From contig RPFO01000164.1 in the NCBI GenBank assembly GCA_009746045.1, positions 1,314,996-1,378,995 on the forward strand: a DNA stretch of 64,000 bases, in the 5' to 3' direction. Positions 51,090-61,900 of the stretch are shown here, in pieces (position 1 is the first letter of the stretch; every line of letters starts with the position of its first letter). The notes under the pieces are model-generated. The model searched no databases, was not told the origin of the DNA, and worked only from the letters and a program-made list of their open reading frames with translations. A program made the translations under genes and the position numbers. The DNA comes from Mesostigma viride (lineage: Eukaryota; Streptophyta; Mesostigmatophyceae; Mesostigmatales; Mesostigmataceae).

Positions 51090-51369
51090 TGTACGTCCAT
51101 GATATCGCAATATAATCAAGAATAACAGGGAACGGTTAATGTATCCTTTACGCAGCTTTTTCGTTCAGGGCATGTTGAAATAACGAAAGTGGGGTCAGGT
51201 GTTCGAACCTTCCAAGTGCCGAATTTTTTACGAACCAGCGCATTCACGAACCTTGCACTGGGGACGCGGTGGACGTGTACCATTACCCCGGCCTAATTCT
51301 AGCATTGTACACAAGGGGCGGTGGCTAGCAGTAAAGAAGGGCATCCTAGTCATAACGCTGGGCAAGTTT

Positions 51370-52193
51370 AAAAGCACCAACGGCCGTTGAGTAGGAAAAA
51401 AAAAGAGCAGGAGAAGAGCACGTCGACGTTTCAACAGCAAGACAAAAATATTGAACCCCGAGTACCAATGAAAATGCTTTCATGCATGTCCACCCCGACG
51501 AGGCACAAATTCATGCATGCCCACCCCGACGAGGCACAAATTAATGAACGACAGATTTCTCACCCCCCCCCGGCACATGGAACAAGTGCCATCGCACGCA
51601 CACACTTTGTAGACAGGAGAGTTTCGAGAGTCCAACGGCCGTTGGCTCGGAGAAATTGACAGTACACCAGTAAAGACATTAAAATTATCACTTTGTTGTC
51701 TTATGTGTGCCGTGTCATTTCCCAAGGTCAAAAGCCGTCAACTTCTGCACCTCTTGTCCCTCCCACCCGTACGCACTAAGCATGCCCACCTTACACTACC
51801 ACATGTGGCTCTTGAGAAAACTCCCCCCGACGATGCACATGTGCCATTCACGCACACACCTTCAGACAAGGCTATCAGTTTTTCGAAGTCCAACGGCCGT
51901 TGGCTCCGAGAAATGCTGTTACAACTCAAAATTACAATGGTGACATCCACGAGCTAGTGGTACGCCGAACAAGTGCTTGTATGACATATGGCGACTGCCC
52001 GTGAGGAAAAGTCCACCACCACACACGGTCAGTTTTTTGAGTCCAACGGCCGTTGGCTCCGAGAAATGCTGTTACAACGCAAAATTACAATGGTGACATA
52101 CATGAGCTAGTGGTACGCCGAACAAGTGCTTGTATGACATATGGCGACTGCCCGTGAGGAAAAGTCCACCACCACACACGGACAGTTTTTTGA
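51370..52193. repeat. Palindrome-bearing repeat family, including a 153-bp tandem pair
   Basis: The 14-bp perfect palindrome CCAACGGCCGTTGG occurs at 51630, 51890 and 52043, with a near copy at 51379, each followed by CTCCGAGAAAT-type sequence. Units 51888-52040 and 52041-52193 are nearly identical 153-bp copies. Older copies share CCCCGACGAGGCAC and a CGCACACAC stretch before the palindrome. Confidence 0.88.
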
Positions 52194-52539
52194 CTCCAAC
52201 GCAAGAACAGACGTAATGCACACCAAGTGACCAAGTGGCAAGATAAAGACACCCTTGCCAATCTCTACCCACAAAAACTTAGCCCCGAAATCCGTAGCCC
52301 CGAAATCCGTGATTGATTTGTACATTGTAGATGACAATGCAGCGATCACATGTATTCTGAAACCAACACGTTTTTACCTAGTTATCATGGTAACCAATTT
52401 ATGGTTACCTAGTTATCCATGGCTAGAAAGTTGTAAATACACGATGTGGCCACACACGCCATAGATGAAAATCATAACCAGATCACGCACATGATCATGG
52501 AAGGGGACTCTATTGATCTCAAAAAAGAAAGCTCAAGAC

Positions 52540-52597
52540 ACCCTACACCCTACACCCTACACCCTACACCATACATCCTACAACCTACACCCTTAAC
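52540..52597. repeat. Short CACCCTA heptamer array
   Basis: About four perfect and three degenerate 7-bp units (CACCCTA), close to the telomere unit CCCTAAA but not identical. Confidence 0.85.
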
Positions 52598-52629
52598 TCT
52601 CCACCCTTAGCTTACGTGACCTTTTTTTC

Positions 52630-52698
52630 GGAGAAATGTCCGAGTGGAATGCTATGTATGGGGTAACTTTCCCAAGGGTTCGAATCCCTCTTTCTCCA
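52630..52698 (+). pseudogene. tRNA-Ser-like relic lacking the anticodon arm
   Basis: A perfect seven-pair acceptor stem (GGAGAAA with TTTCTCC), a D-arm start TGTCCGAGTGG, a variable-arm-like GGGGTAACTTTCCC and a T arm AAGGGTTCGAATCCCTC are all in place. This is the layout of a bacterial or organelle-type tRNA-Ser. Only 69 nt span it, about 20 fewer than needed; the missing part is the D-arm 3' side and anticodon stem-loop. The first T-stem pair is A-C. Probably an organelle-derived or decayed copy. Confidence 0.6.
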
Positions 52699-52811
52699 TT
52701 AGAGTTTTGTTTAGCTTCTATTCTCGTCTACACATAATTCACACGAAGTACGCTTGCAAATACTTTATTACTATTTTGTTTGATATACTACACTAATATT
52801 ATAATTGTTGT

Positions 52812-52970
52812 GTGTGTGTGTTGTTCACGTGTGCGTGTGTGTGTTGTGTGTGTTGTGTGTGTTGTGCGTGTGCGTGTGCGTGTGCGTGTGCGTGTGCGTG
52901 TGCGTGTGCGTGTGTGTGTGTATATAATTTTTTGTTGTGTGTGTGTGTTGTGTGTTGTACGTGCAAGGTG
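52812..52970. repeat. GT-rich microsatellite leading into the satellite
   Basis: Blocks of TGTGTGT, TTGTGTG and GCGTGT units, with about eight perfect GCGTGT copies at 52866-52910. Confidence 0.95.
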
Positions 52971-52974
52971 TATG

Positions 52975-55900
52975 TACATGTGTGTGCAGCCGGCCCTTGC
53001 GTGCGCGGTGTGTGTACGTTTCTGTGCAGCCGCCCCTTGCGTGCGCGGTGTATGTACGTGTGTGTGCATGCCGGCCCTTGCGTGCATGGTGTGTGTACGT
53101 GTGTGTGCAGCCGCCCCTTGCGTGCGCGGTGTATGTACATGTGTTTGCACTCGCCCATTGCGTGCGCGGTGTATGTACGTGTGTGTGCAGCCGCCCCTTG
53201 CGTGCGCGGTGGATGTACGTGTGTGCGCACTCGCCCCTTGCGTGCGCGGTGTATGTACGTGTGTGTGCAGCCGCCCCTTGCGTGCGCGGTGTATGTACAT
53301 GTGTGTGCATCCTTGTCCTTGCGTGCATGGTGTATGTACATGTGAGTGCCGTCGCCCCAACCGTGCATTGTGTATGTACGTGTGTGTGCAGCCGCCCCTT
53401 GCGTGCATGGTGTGTGTACATGTGTGTGCATCCTTGTCCTTGCGTGCATGGTGTATGTACATGTGTTTGCACTCGCCCCTTGCGTGCGCGGTGTGTGTAC
53501 GTGTGTGTGCAGCCGCCCCTTGCGTGCATGGTGTGTGTACATGTGTGTGCATCCTTGTCCTTGCGTGCATGGTGTGTGTACATGTGTGTGCAGCCGCCCC
53601 TTGCGTGCGCGGTGGATGTACATGTGCGGGCAGTTGCCCCTTGCGTGCGCGGTGTATGTACATGTGTTTGCACTCGCCCCTTGCGTGCGCGGTGTATGTA
53701 CATGTGTGTGCAGCCGCCCCTTGCGTGCATGGTGTATGTACATGTGCTTGCACTGGCCCCGTGCGTGCGCGGTGTATGTACGTGTGTGTGCAGCCGCCCC
53801 TTGCGTGCGCGGTGTATGTACGTGCGTGTGCAGCCGCCCCTTGCGTGCGCGGTGTATGTACATGTGTGTGCATCCTTGTCCTTGCGTGCGCGGTGTATGT
53901 ACATGTGTTTGCACTCGCCCCTTGCGTGCGCGGTGGATGTACATGTGTGTGCAGCCGCCCCTTGCGTGCATGGTTTATGTACATGTGTGTGCAGTCGCCG
54001 GCCCCGTGCGTGCGCAGTGGATGTACGTGTGTGTGCAGCCGCCCCGTGCGTGCATGGTGTGTGTACGTGTGTGTGCAGCAGCCCCTTGCGTGCGCGGTGT
54101 ATGTACGTTTCTGTGCATGCCGGCCCTTGCGTGCATGGTGTATGTACATGTGCTTGCACTGGCCCCTTGCGTGCGCGGTGTATGTACGTGTGTGTGCAGC
54201 CCCCCTTGCGTGCGCGGTGTATGTACGTGTGTGCGCACTCGCCCCTTGCGTGCGCGGTGTATGTACGTGTGTGTGCAGCCGCCCCTTGCGTGCGCGGTGT
54301 ATGTACATGTGTGTGCAGCCGCCCCTTGCGTGTGCGGTGGATGTACATGTGCGGGCAGTTGCCCCTTGCGTGCGCGGTGTATGTACATGTGTTTGCACTC
54401 GCCCCTTGCGTGCGCGGTGTATGTACATGTGTGTGCAGCCGCCCCTTGCGTGCATGGTGTATGTACATGTGCTTGCACTGGCCCCGTGCGTGCGCGGTGT
54501 ATGTACGTGTGTGTGCAGCCGCCCCTTGCGTGCGCGGTGTATGTACGTGTGTGCGCACTCGCCCCTTGCGTGCGCGGTGTATGTACGTGTGTGTGCAGCC
54601 GCCCCTTGCGTGCGCGGTGTATGTACATGTGTGTGCATCCTTGTCCTTGCGTGCGCGGTGTATGTACATGTGTTTGCACTCGCCCCTTGCGTGCGCGGTG
54701 TATGTACATGTGTGTGCAGCCGCCCCTTGCGTGCATGGTTTATGTACATGTGTGTGCAGTCGCCCCGTGCGTGCGCAGTGTATGTACGTGTGTGTGCAGC
54801 CGCCCCTTGCGTGCGTGGTGTGTGTACATGTGAGTGCAGCCGCCCCTTGCGTGCGCGGTGTATGTACGTGTGTGTGCAGCAGCCCCTTGCGTGCTTTGTG
54901 TGTGTACATGTGTGTGAATCCTTGTCCTTGCGTGCATGGTGTGTGTACGTGTGTGTGCAGCCGCCCCTTGCGTGCATGGTGGATGTACATGTGAGTGCCG
55001 TTGCCCCTTGCGTGCGCGGTGTATGTACGTGTGTGTGCAGCCGTCCCTTAATTGCGTGCGCGGTGTGTGTACGTGTGTGTGCACTCGCCCCTTGCGTGCG
55101 CGGTGTATGTACGTGTGTGCAGCCGCCCCTTGCGTGCGCGGTGTATGCCAGTGTGTGTGCATGCCGGCCCTTGCGTGCAAGGTGGTGTGTAAGTGTGTGT
55201 GCAGCCCCTTGCGTGCATGGTGTATGTACGTGTGTGTGCAGCCGGCCCTTGCGTGCATGGTGTGTGTACATGTGAGTGCAGCCGTCCCTTCCGTGCATGG
55301 TGTGTGTACGTGTGTGTGCAGTTGCCCCTTGCGTGCGCAGTGTATGTACGTGTGTGTGCATGCCGGCCCTTGCGTGCATGGTGTGTGTACGTGTGTGTGC
55401 AGTTGCCCCTTGCATGCGCGGTGTATGTACATGTGAGTGCAGCCGCCCAAGAGTATGTACATGTGAGTGCCGTCGCCCCTAATTGCGTGCATTGTGTGTG
55501 TAAGTGTGTGTGCAGCAGCCCCTTGCGTGCGCGGTGTATGTACGTGTGTGTGCAGCCGCCCCTTGCGTGCATGGTGTATGTCCATGTGAGTGCCGTTGCC
55601 CCTTGCGTGCGCGGTGTATGTACGTGTGTGTGCAGCCGTCCCTTAATTGCGTGCGCGGTGGATGTACATGTGCGGGCAGTTGCCCCTTGCGTGCGCGGTG
55701 TATGTACGTGTGTGTGCAGCCGTCCCTTGCGTGCGCGGTGTATGTACGTGTGTGTGCAGCCGCCCCTTGCGTGCATGGTGAGTGTAAGTGTGTGTGCAGC
55801 AGCCCCTTGCGTGCGCAGTGTATGTACGTGTGTGTGCAGCCGCCCCTTGCGTGCGCGGTGTGTGTATACTGTGTGTGCATGCCGGCCCTTGCGTGCATGG

Positions 55901-58900
55901 TGTGTGTACGTGTGTGTGCAGCCGCCCCTTGCGTGCGCGGTGTGTGTACGTGTGTGTGCACTCGCCCCTTGCGTGCGCGGTGGATGTACAGGTGTGTGCA
56001 GCCGCCCCTTGCGTGCATGGTGTATGTACATGTGTGTGCAGCCGCCCCTTGCGTGCGCGGTGGATGTACATGTGTGTGCAGCCGAACCTTGCGTGCATGG
56101 TGTGTGTACCTGTGCGTGAAGTCGCTCCTTGCGTGCATGGTGTGTGTACGTGTGTGTGCAGCCGCCCCTTGCGTGCATGGTGTATGTACATGTGAGTGCC
56201 GTTGCCCCTTGCGTGCGCGGTGTATGTACGTGTGTGTGCAGCCGTCCCTTAATTGCGTGCGCGGTGTGTGTACGTGTGTGTGCACTCGCCCCTTGCGTGC
56301 GCGGTGTATGTACGTGTGTGCAGCCGCCCCTTGCGTGCGCGGTGTATGCCAGTGTGTGTGCATGCCGGCCCTTGCGTGCAAGGTGTGTGTAAGTGTGTGT
56401 GCAGCCCCTTGCGTGCATGGTGTATGTACGTGTGTGTGCAGCTGCCCCTTGCGTGCGCGGTGTGTGTACGTGTGTGTGCAGCCGCCCCGTGGTTGCGCGG
56501 TGTATGTACATGTGTGTGCAGTTGCCCCTTGCGTGCGCGGTGTATGTACGTGTGTGTGCAGCCGCCCCTTGCGTGCGCGGTGTAGGTACGTGTGTGTGCA
56601 GCCGCCCCAAGCGTGCGCGGTGTGTGTACATGTGTGTGCAGTTGCCCCTTGCGTGCGCGGTGTATGTACGTGTGTGTGCAGCCGCCCCGTGGTTGCGCGG
56701 TGTATGTACATGTGTGTGCAGTTGCCCCTTGCGTGCGCGGTGTATGTACGTGTGTGTGCAGCCGCCCCTTGCGTGCAAGGTGTAGGTACGTGTGTGTGCA
56801 GCCGCCCCAAGCGTGCGCGGTGTGTGTACATGTGTGTGCAGTTGCCCCTTGCGTGCGCGGTGTGTGTACGTGTGTGTGCAGCCGCCCCTTGCGTGCGCGG
56901 TGTATGTACGTGTGTGTGCAGTTGCCCCTTGCGTGCGCGGTGGTTTTTCGTGTGTGTGCAGCCGGCCCTTGCGTGCGCGGTGTGTGTACATGTGAGTGCA
57001 GCTGCCCCAAGCGTGCGCGGTGTGTGTACATGTGTGTGCAGTTGCCCCTTGCGTGCGCGGTGGATGTACGTGTGTGTGCAGCCGCCCCTTGCGTGCGCGG
57101 TGTATTTACGTGTGTGTGCAGCCGCCCCAAGCGTGCGCGGTGTGTGTACGTGTGTGTGCAGTTGCCCCTTGCGTGCGCGGTGTGTGTACATGTGTGTGCA
57201 GTTGCCCCTTGCGTGCGCGGTGTATGTACATGTGTGTGCAGTTGCCCCTTGCGTGCGCGGTGTATGTACGTGTGTGTGCAGCCGCCCCTTGCGTGCGCGG
57301 TGTAGGTACGTGTGTGTGCAGCCGCCCCAAGCGTGCGCGGTGTGTGTACATGTGTGTGCAGTTGCCCCTTGCGTGCGCGGTGTGTGTACGTGTGTGTGCA
57401 GCCGCCCCTTGCGTGCGCGGTGGATGTACGTGTGTGTGCAGTTGCCCCTTGCGTGCGCGGTGGATGTACGTGTGTGTGCAGCCGCCCCTTGCGTGCGCGG
57501 TGTGTGTACATGTGAGTGCAGCTGCCCCAAGCGTGCGCGGTGTGTGTACATGTGTGTGCAGTTGCCCCTTGCGTGCGCGGTGGATGTACGTGTGTGTGCA
57601 GCCGCCCCTTGCGTGCGCGGTGTAGGTACGTGTGTGTGCAGCCGCCCCAAGCGTGCGCGGTGTGTGTACGTGTGTGTGCAGTTGCCCCTTGCGTGCGCGG
57701 TGTGTGTACATGTGTGTGCAGTTGCCCCTTGCGTGCGCGGTGTATGTACGTGTGTGTGCAGCCGGCCCTTGCGTGCGCGGTGGATGTACGTGTGTGTGCA
57801 GCCGGCCCTTGCGTGCATGGTGTGTGTACGTGTGTGTGCAGCCGGCCCTTGCGTGCGCGGTGGATGTACATGTGTGTGCAGTCGCCCCTTGCGTGCGCGG
57901 TGTGTGTACGTGTGTGTGCAGCCGCCCCTTGCGTGCGCGGTGGATGTACGTGTGTGTGCAGTTGCCCCTTGCGTGCGCGGTGGATGTACGTGTGTGTGCA
58001 GCCGCCCCTTGCGTGCGCGGTGTGTGTACATGTGAGTGCAGCTGCCCCAAGCGTGCGCGGTGTGTGTACATGTGTGTGCAGTTGCCCCTTGCGTGCGCGG
58101 TGGATGTACGTGTGTGTGCAGCCGCCCCTTGCGTGCGCGGTGTAGGTACGTGTGTGTGCAGCCGCCCCAAGCGTGCGCGGGGATGTACGTGTGTGTGCAG
58201 CCGGCCCTTGCGTGCATGGTGTGTGTACGTGTGTGTGCAGCCGCCCCTTGCGTGCGCGGTGTAGGTACGTGTGTGTGCAGCCGCCCCAAGCGTGCGCGGT
58301 GTAGGTACGTGTGTGTGCAGTTGCCCCTTGCGTGCGCGGTGTAGGTACATGTGTGTGCAGTTGCCCCTTGCGTGCGCGGTGTATGTACATGTGTGTGCAG
58401 TTGCCCCTTGCGTGCGCGGTGTATGTACGTGTGTGTGCAGCCGCCCCTTGCGTGCGCGGTGTAGGTACGTGTGTGTGCAGCCGCCCCAAGCGTGCGCGGT
58501 GTGTGTACATGTGTGTGCAGTTGCCCCTTGCGTGCGCGGTGTGTGTACGTGTGTGTGCAGCCGCCCCTTGCGTGCGCGGTGGATGTACGTGTGTGTGCAG
58601 TTGCCCCTTGCGTGCGCGGTGGATGTACGTGTGTGTGCAGCCGGCCCTTGCGTGCATGGTGTGTGTACGTGTGTGTGCAGCCGCCCCTTGCGTGCGCGGT
58701 GTAGGTACGTGTGTGTGCAGCCGCCCCAAGCGTGCGCGGTGTAGGTACGTGTGTGTGCAGTTGCCCCTTGCGTGCGCGGTGTAGGTACATGTGTGTGCAG
58801 TTGCCCCTTGCGTGCGCGGTGTATGTACATGTGTGTGCAGTTGCCCCTTGCGTGCGCGGTGTATGTACGTGTGTGTGCAGCCGCCCCTTGCGTGCGCGGT

Positions 58901-61900
58901 GTGTGTACGTGTGTGTGCAGCCGCCCCTTGCGTGCGCGGTGTATGTACGTGTGTGTGCAGCTGCCCCAAGCGTGCGCGGTGTGTGTACATGTGTGTGCAG
59001 TTGCCCCTTGCGTGCGCGGTGGACGTACGTGTGTGTGCATGCCGGCAATTGCGTGCATGGTGTGTGTACGTGTGTGTGCAGCCGCCCCTTGCGTGCGCGG
59101 TGTGTGTACGTGTGTGTGCATGCCGGCAATTGCGTGCATGGTGTGTGTACGTGTGTGTGCAGCCGGCCCTTGCGTGCGCGGTGTGTGTACATGTGAGTGC
59201 AGCTGCCCCAAGCGTGCGCGGTGTGTGTACATGTGTGTGCAGTTGCCCCTTGCGTGCGCGGTGGATGTACGTGTGTGTGCATGCCGGCAATTGCGTGCAT
59301 GGTGTGTGTACGTGTGTGTGCAGCCGCCCCTTGCGTGCGCGGTGTGTGTACGTGTGTGTGCACTCGCCCCTTGCGTGCGCGGTGGATGTACATGTGTGTG
59401 CAGCCGCCCCTTGCGTGCATGGTGTATGTACATGTGTTTGCACTCGCCCCTTGCGTGCGCGGTGGATGTACATGTGTGTGCAGCCGAACCTTGCGTGCAT
59501 GGTGTGTGTACCTGTGCGTGAAGTCGCTCCTTGCGTGCATGGTGTGTGTACGTGTGTGTGCAGCCGCCCCTTGCGTGCATGGTGTATGTACATGTGAGTG
59601 CTGTTGCCCCTTGCGTGCGCGGTGTATGTACGTGTGTGTGCAGCCGTCCCTTAATTGCGTGCGCGGTGTGTGTACGTGTGTGTGCAGCCGCCCCTTGCGT
59701 GCATGGTGAGTGTACCTGTGCGTGAAGTCGCTCCTTGCGTGCATGGTGTGTGTACGTGTGTGTGCAGCCGCCCCTTGCGTGCATGGTGTATGTACATGTG
59801 AGTGCCGTTGCCCCAAGCGTGCATTGTGTGTGTAAGTGTGTGTGCAGCCGGCCCTTGCGTGCATGGTGTGTGTACATGTGAGTGCAGCCGGCCCTTGCGT
59901 GCATGGTGTGTGTACGTGTGTGTGCAGTTGCCCCTTGCGTGCGCGGTGGATGTACGTGTGTGTGCAGCCGGCCCTTGCGTGCGCGGTGTGTGTACATGTG
60001 AGTGCAGCCGCCCCAAGCGTGTGTACATGTGTGTGCAGTTGCCCCTTGCGTGCGCAGTGGATGTACGTGCGTGTGCATGCCGGCAATTGCGTGCATGGTG
60101 TGTGTACGTGTGTGTGCAGCCGCCCCTTGCGTGCGCGGTGTGTGTACGTGTGTGTGCACTCGCCCCTTGCGTGCGCGGTGTATGTACGTGTGTGCAGCCG
60201 CCCCTTGCGTGCGCGGTGTATGCCAGTGTGTGTGCATGCCGGCCCTTGCGTGCAAGGTGTGTGTAAGTGTGTGTGCAGCCCCTTGCGTGCATGGTGTATG
60301 TACGTGTGTGTGCAGCTGCCCCTTGCGTGCGCGGTGTGTGTACGTGTGTGTGCAGCCGCCCCAAGCGTGCGCGGTGTATGTACGTGTGTGTGCAGCCGGC
60401 CCTTGCGTGCATGGTGTGTGTACGTGTGTGTGCAGCCGGCCCTTGCGTGCGCGGTGGATGTACATGTGTGTGCAGTCGCCCCTTGCGTGCGCGGTGTAGG
60501 TATACGTATGTGTGCAGCCGCCCCTTGCGTGCGCGGTGTAGGTACGTGTGTGTGCAGCCGCCCCAAGCGTGCGCGGTGTATGTACGTGTGTGTGCAGCCG
60601 CCCCTTGCGTGCGCGGTGGATGTACGTGTGTGTGCAGCCACCCCTTGCGTGCGCGGTGTATTTACGTGTGTGTGCAGCCGCCCCAAGCGTGCGCGGTGTG
60701 TGTACGTGTGTGTGCAGTTGCCCCTTGCGTGCGCGGTGTGTGTACATGTGTGTGCAGTTGCCCCTTGCGTGCGCGGTGGATGTACGTGTGTGTGCAGCCG
60801 CCCCTTGCGTGCGCGGTGTATTTACGTGTGTGTGCAGCCGCCCCAAGCGTGCGCGGTGTGTACGTGTGTGTGCAGTTGCCCCTTGCGTGCGCGGTGTGTG
60901 TACATGTGTGTGCAGTTGCCCCTTGCGTGCGCGGTGTATGTACATGTGTGTGCAGTTGCCCCTTGCGTGCGCGGTGTATGTACGTGTGTGTGCAGCCGCC
61001 CCTTGCGTGCGCGGTGTAGGTACGTGTGTGTGCAGTTGCCCCTTGCGTGCGCGGTGGATGTACGTGTGTGTGCAGCCGCCCCTTGCGTGCGCGGTGTGTG
61101 TACATGTGAGTGCAGCTGCCCCAAGCGTGCGCGGTGTGTGTACATGTGTGTGCAGTTGCCCCTTGCGTGCGCGGTGGATGTACGTGTGTGTGCAGCCGCC
61201 CCTTGCGTGCGCGGTGTATGTACGTGCGTGTGCAGCCGCCCCTTGCGTGCGCGGTGTATGTACATGTGTGTGCATCCTTGTCCTTGCGTGCGCGGTGTAT
61301 GTACATGTGTTTGCACTCGCCCCTTGCGTGCGCGGTGGATGTACATGTGTGTGCAGCCGCCCCTTGCGTGCATGGTTTATGTACATGTGTGTGCAGTCGC
61401 CGGCCCCGTGCGTGCGCAGTGGATGTACGTGTGTGTGCAGCCGCCCCGTGCGTGCATGGTGTGTGTACGTGTGTGTGCAGCAGCCCCTTGCGTGCGCGGT
61501 GTATGTACGTTTCTGTGCATGCCGGCCCTTGCGTGCATGGTGTATGTACATGTGCTTGCACTGGCCCCTTGCGTGCGCGGTGTATGTACGTGTGTGTGCA
61601 GCCCCCCTTGCGTGCGCGGTGTATGTACGTGTGTGCGCACTCGCCCCTTGCGTGCGCGGTGTATGTACGTGTGTGTGCATGCCGGCAATTGCGTGCATGG
61701 TGTGTGTACGTGTGTGTGCAGCCGCCCCTTGCGTGCGCGGTGTGTGTACGTGTGTGTGCACTCGCCCCTTGCGTGCGCGGTGGATGTACATGTGTGTGCA
61801 GCCGCCCCTTGCGTGTGCGGTGGATGTACATGTGTGTGCAGCCGCCCCGTGCGTGCATGGTGTGTGTACGTGTGTGTGCAGCAGCCCCTTGCGTGCGCGG

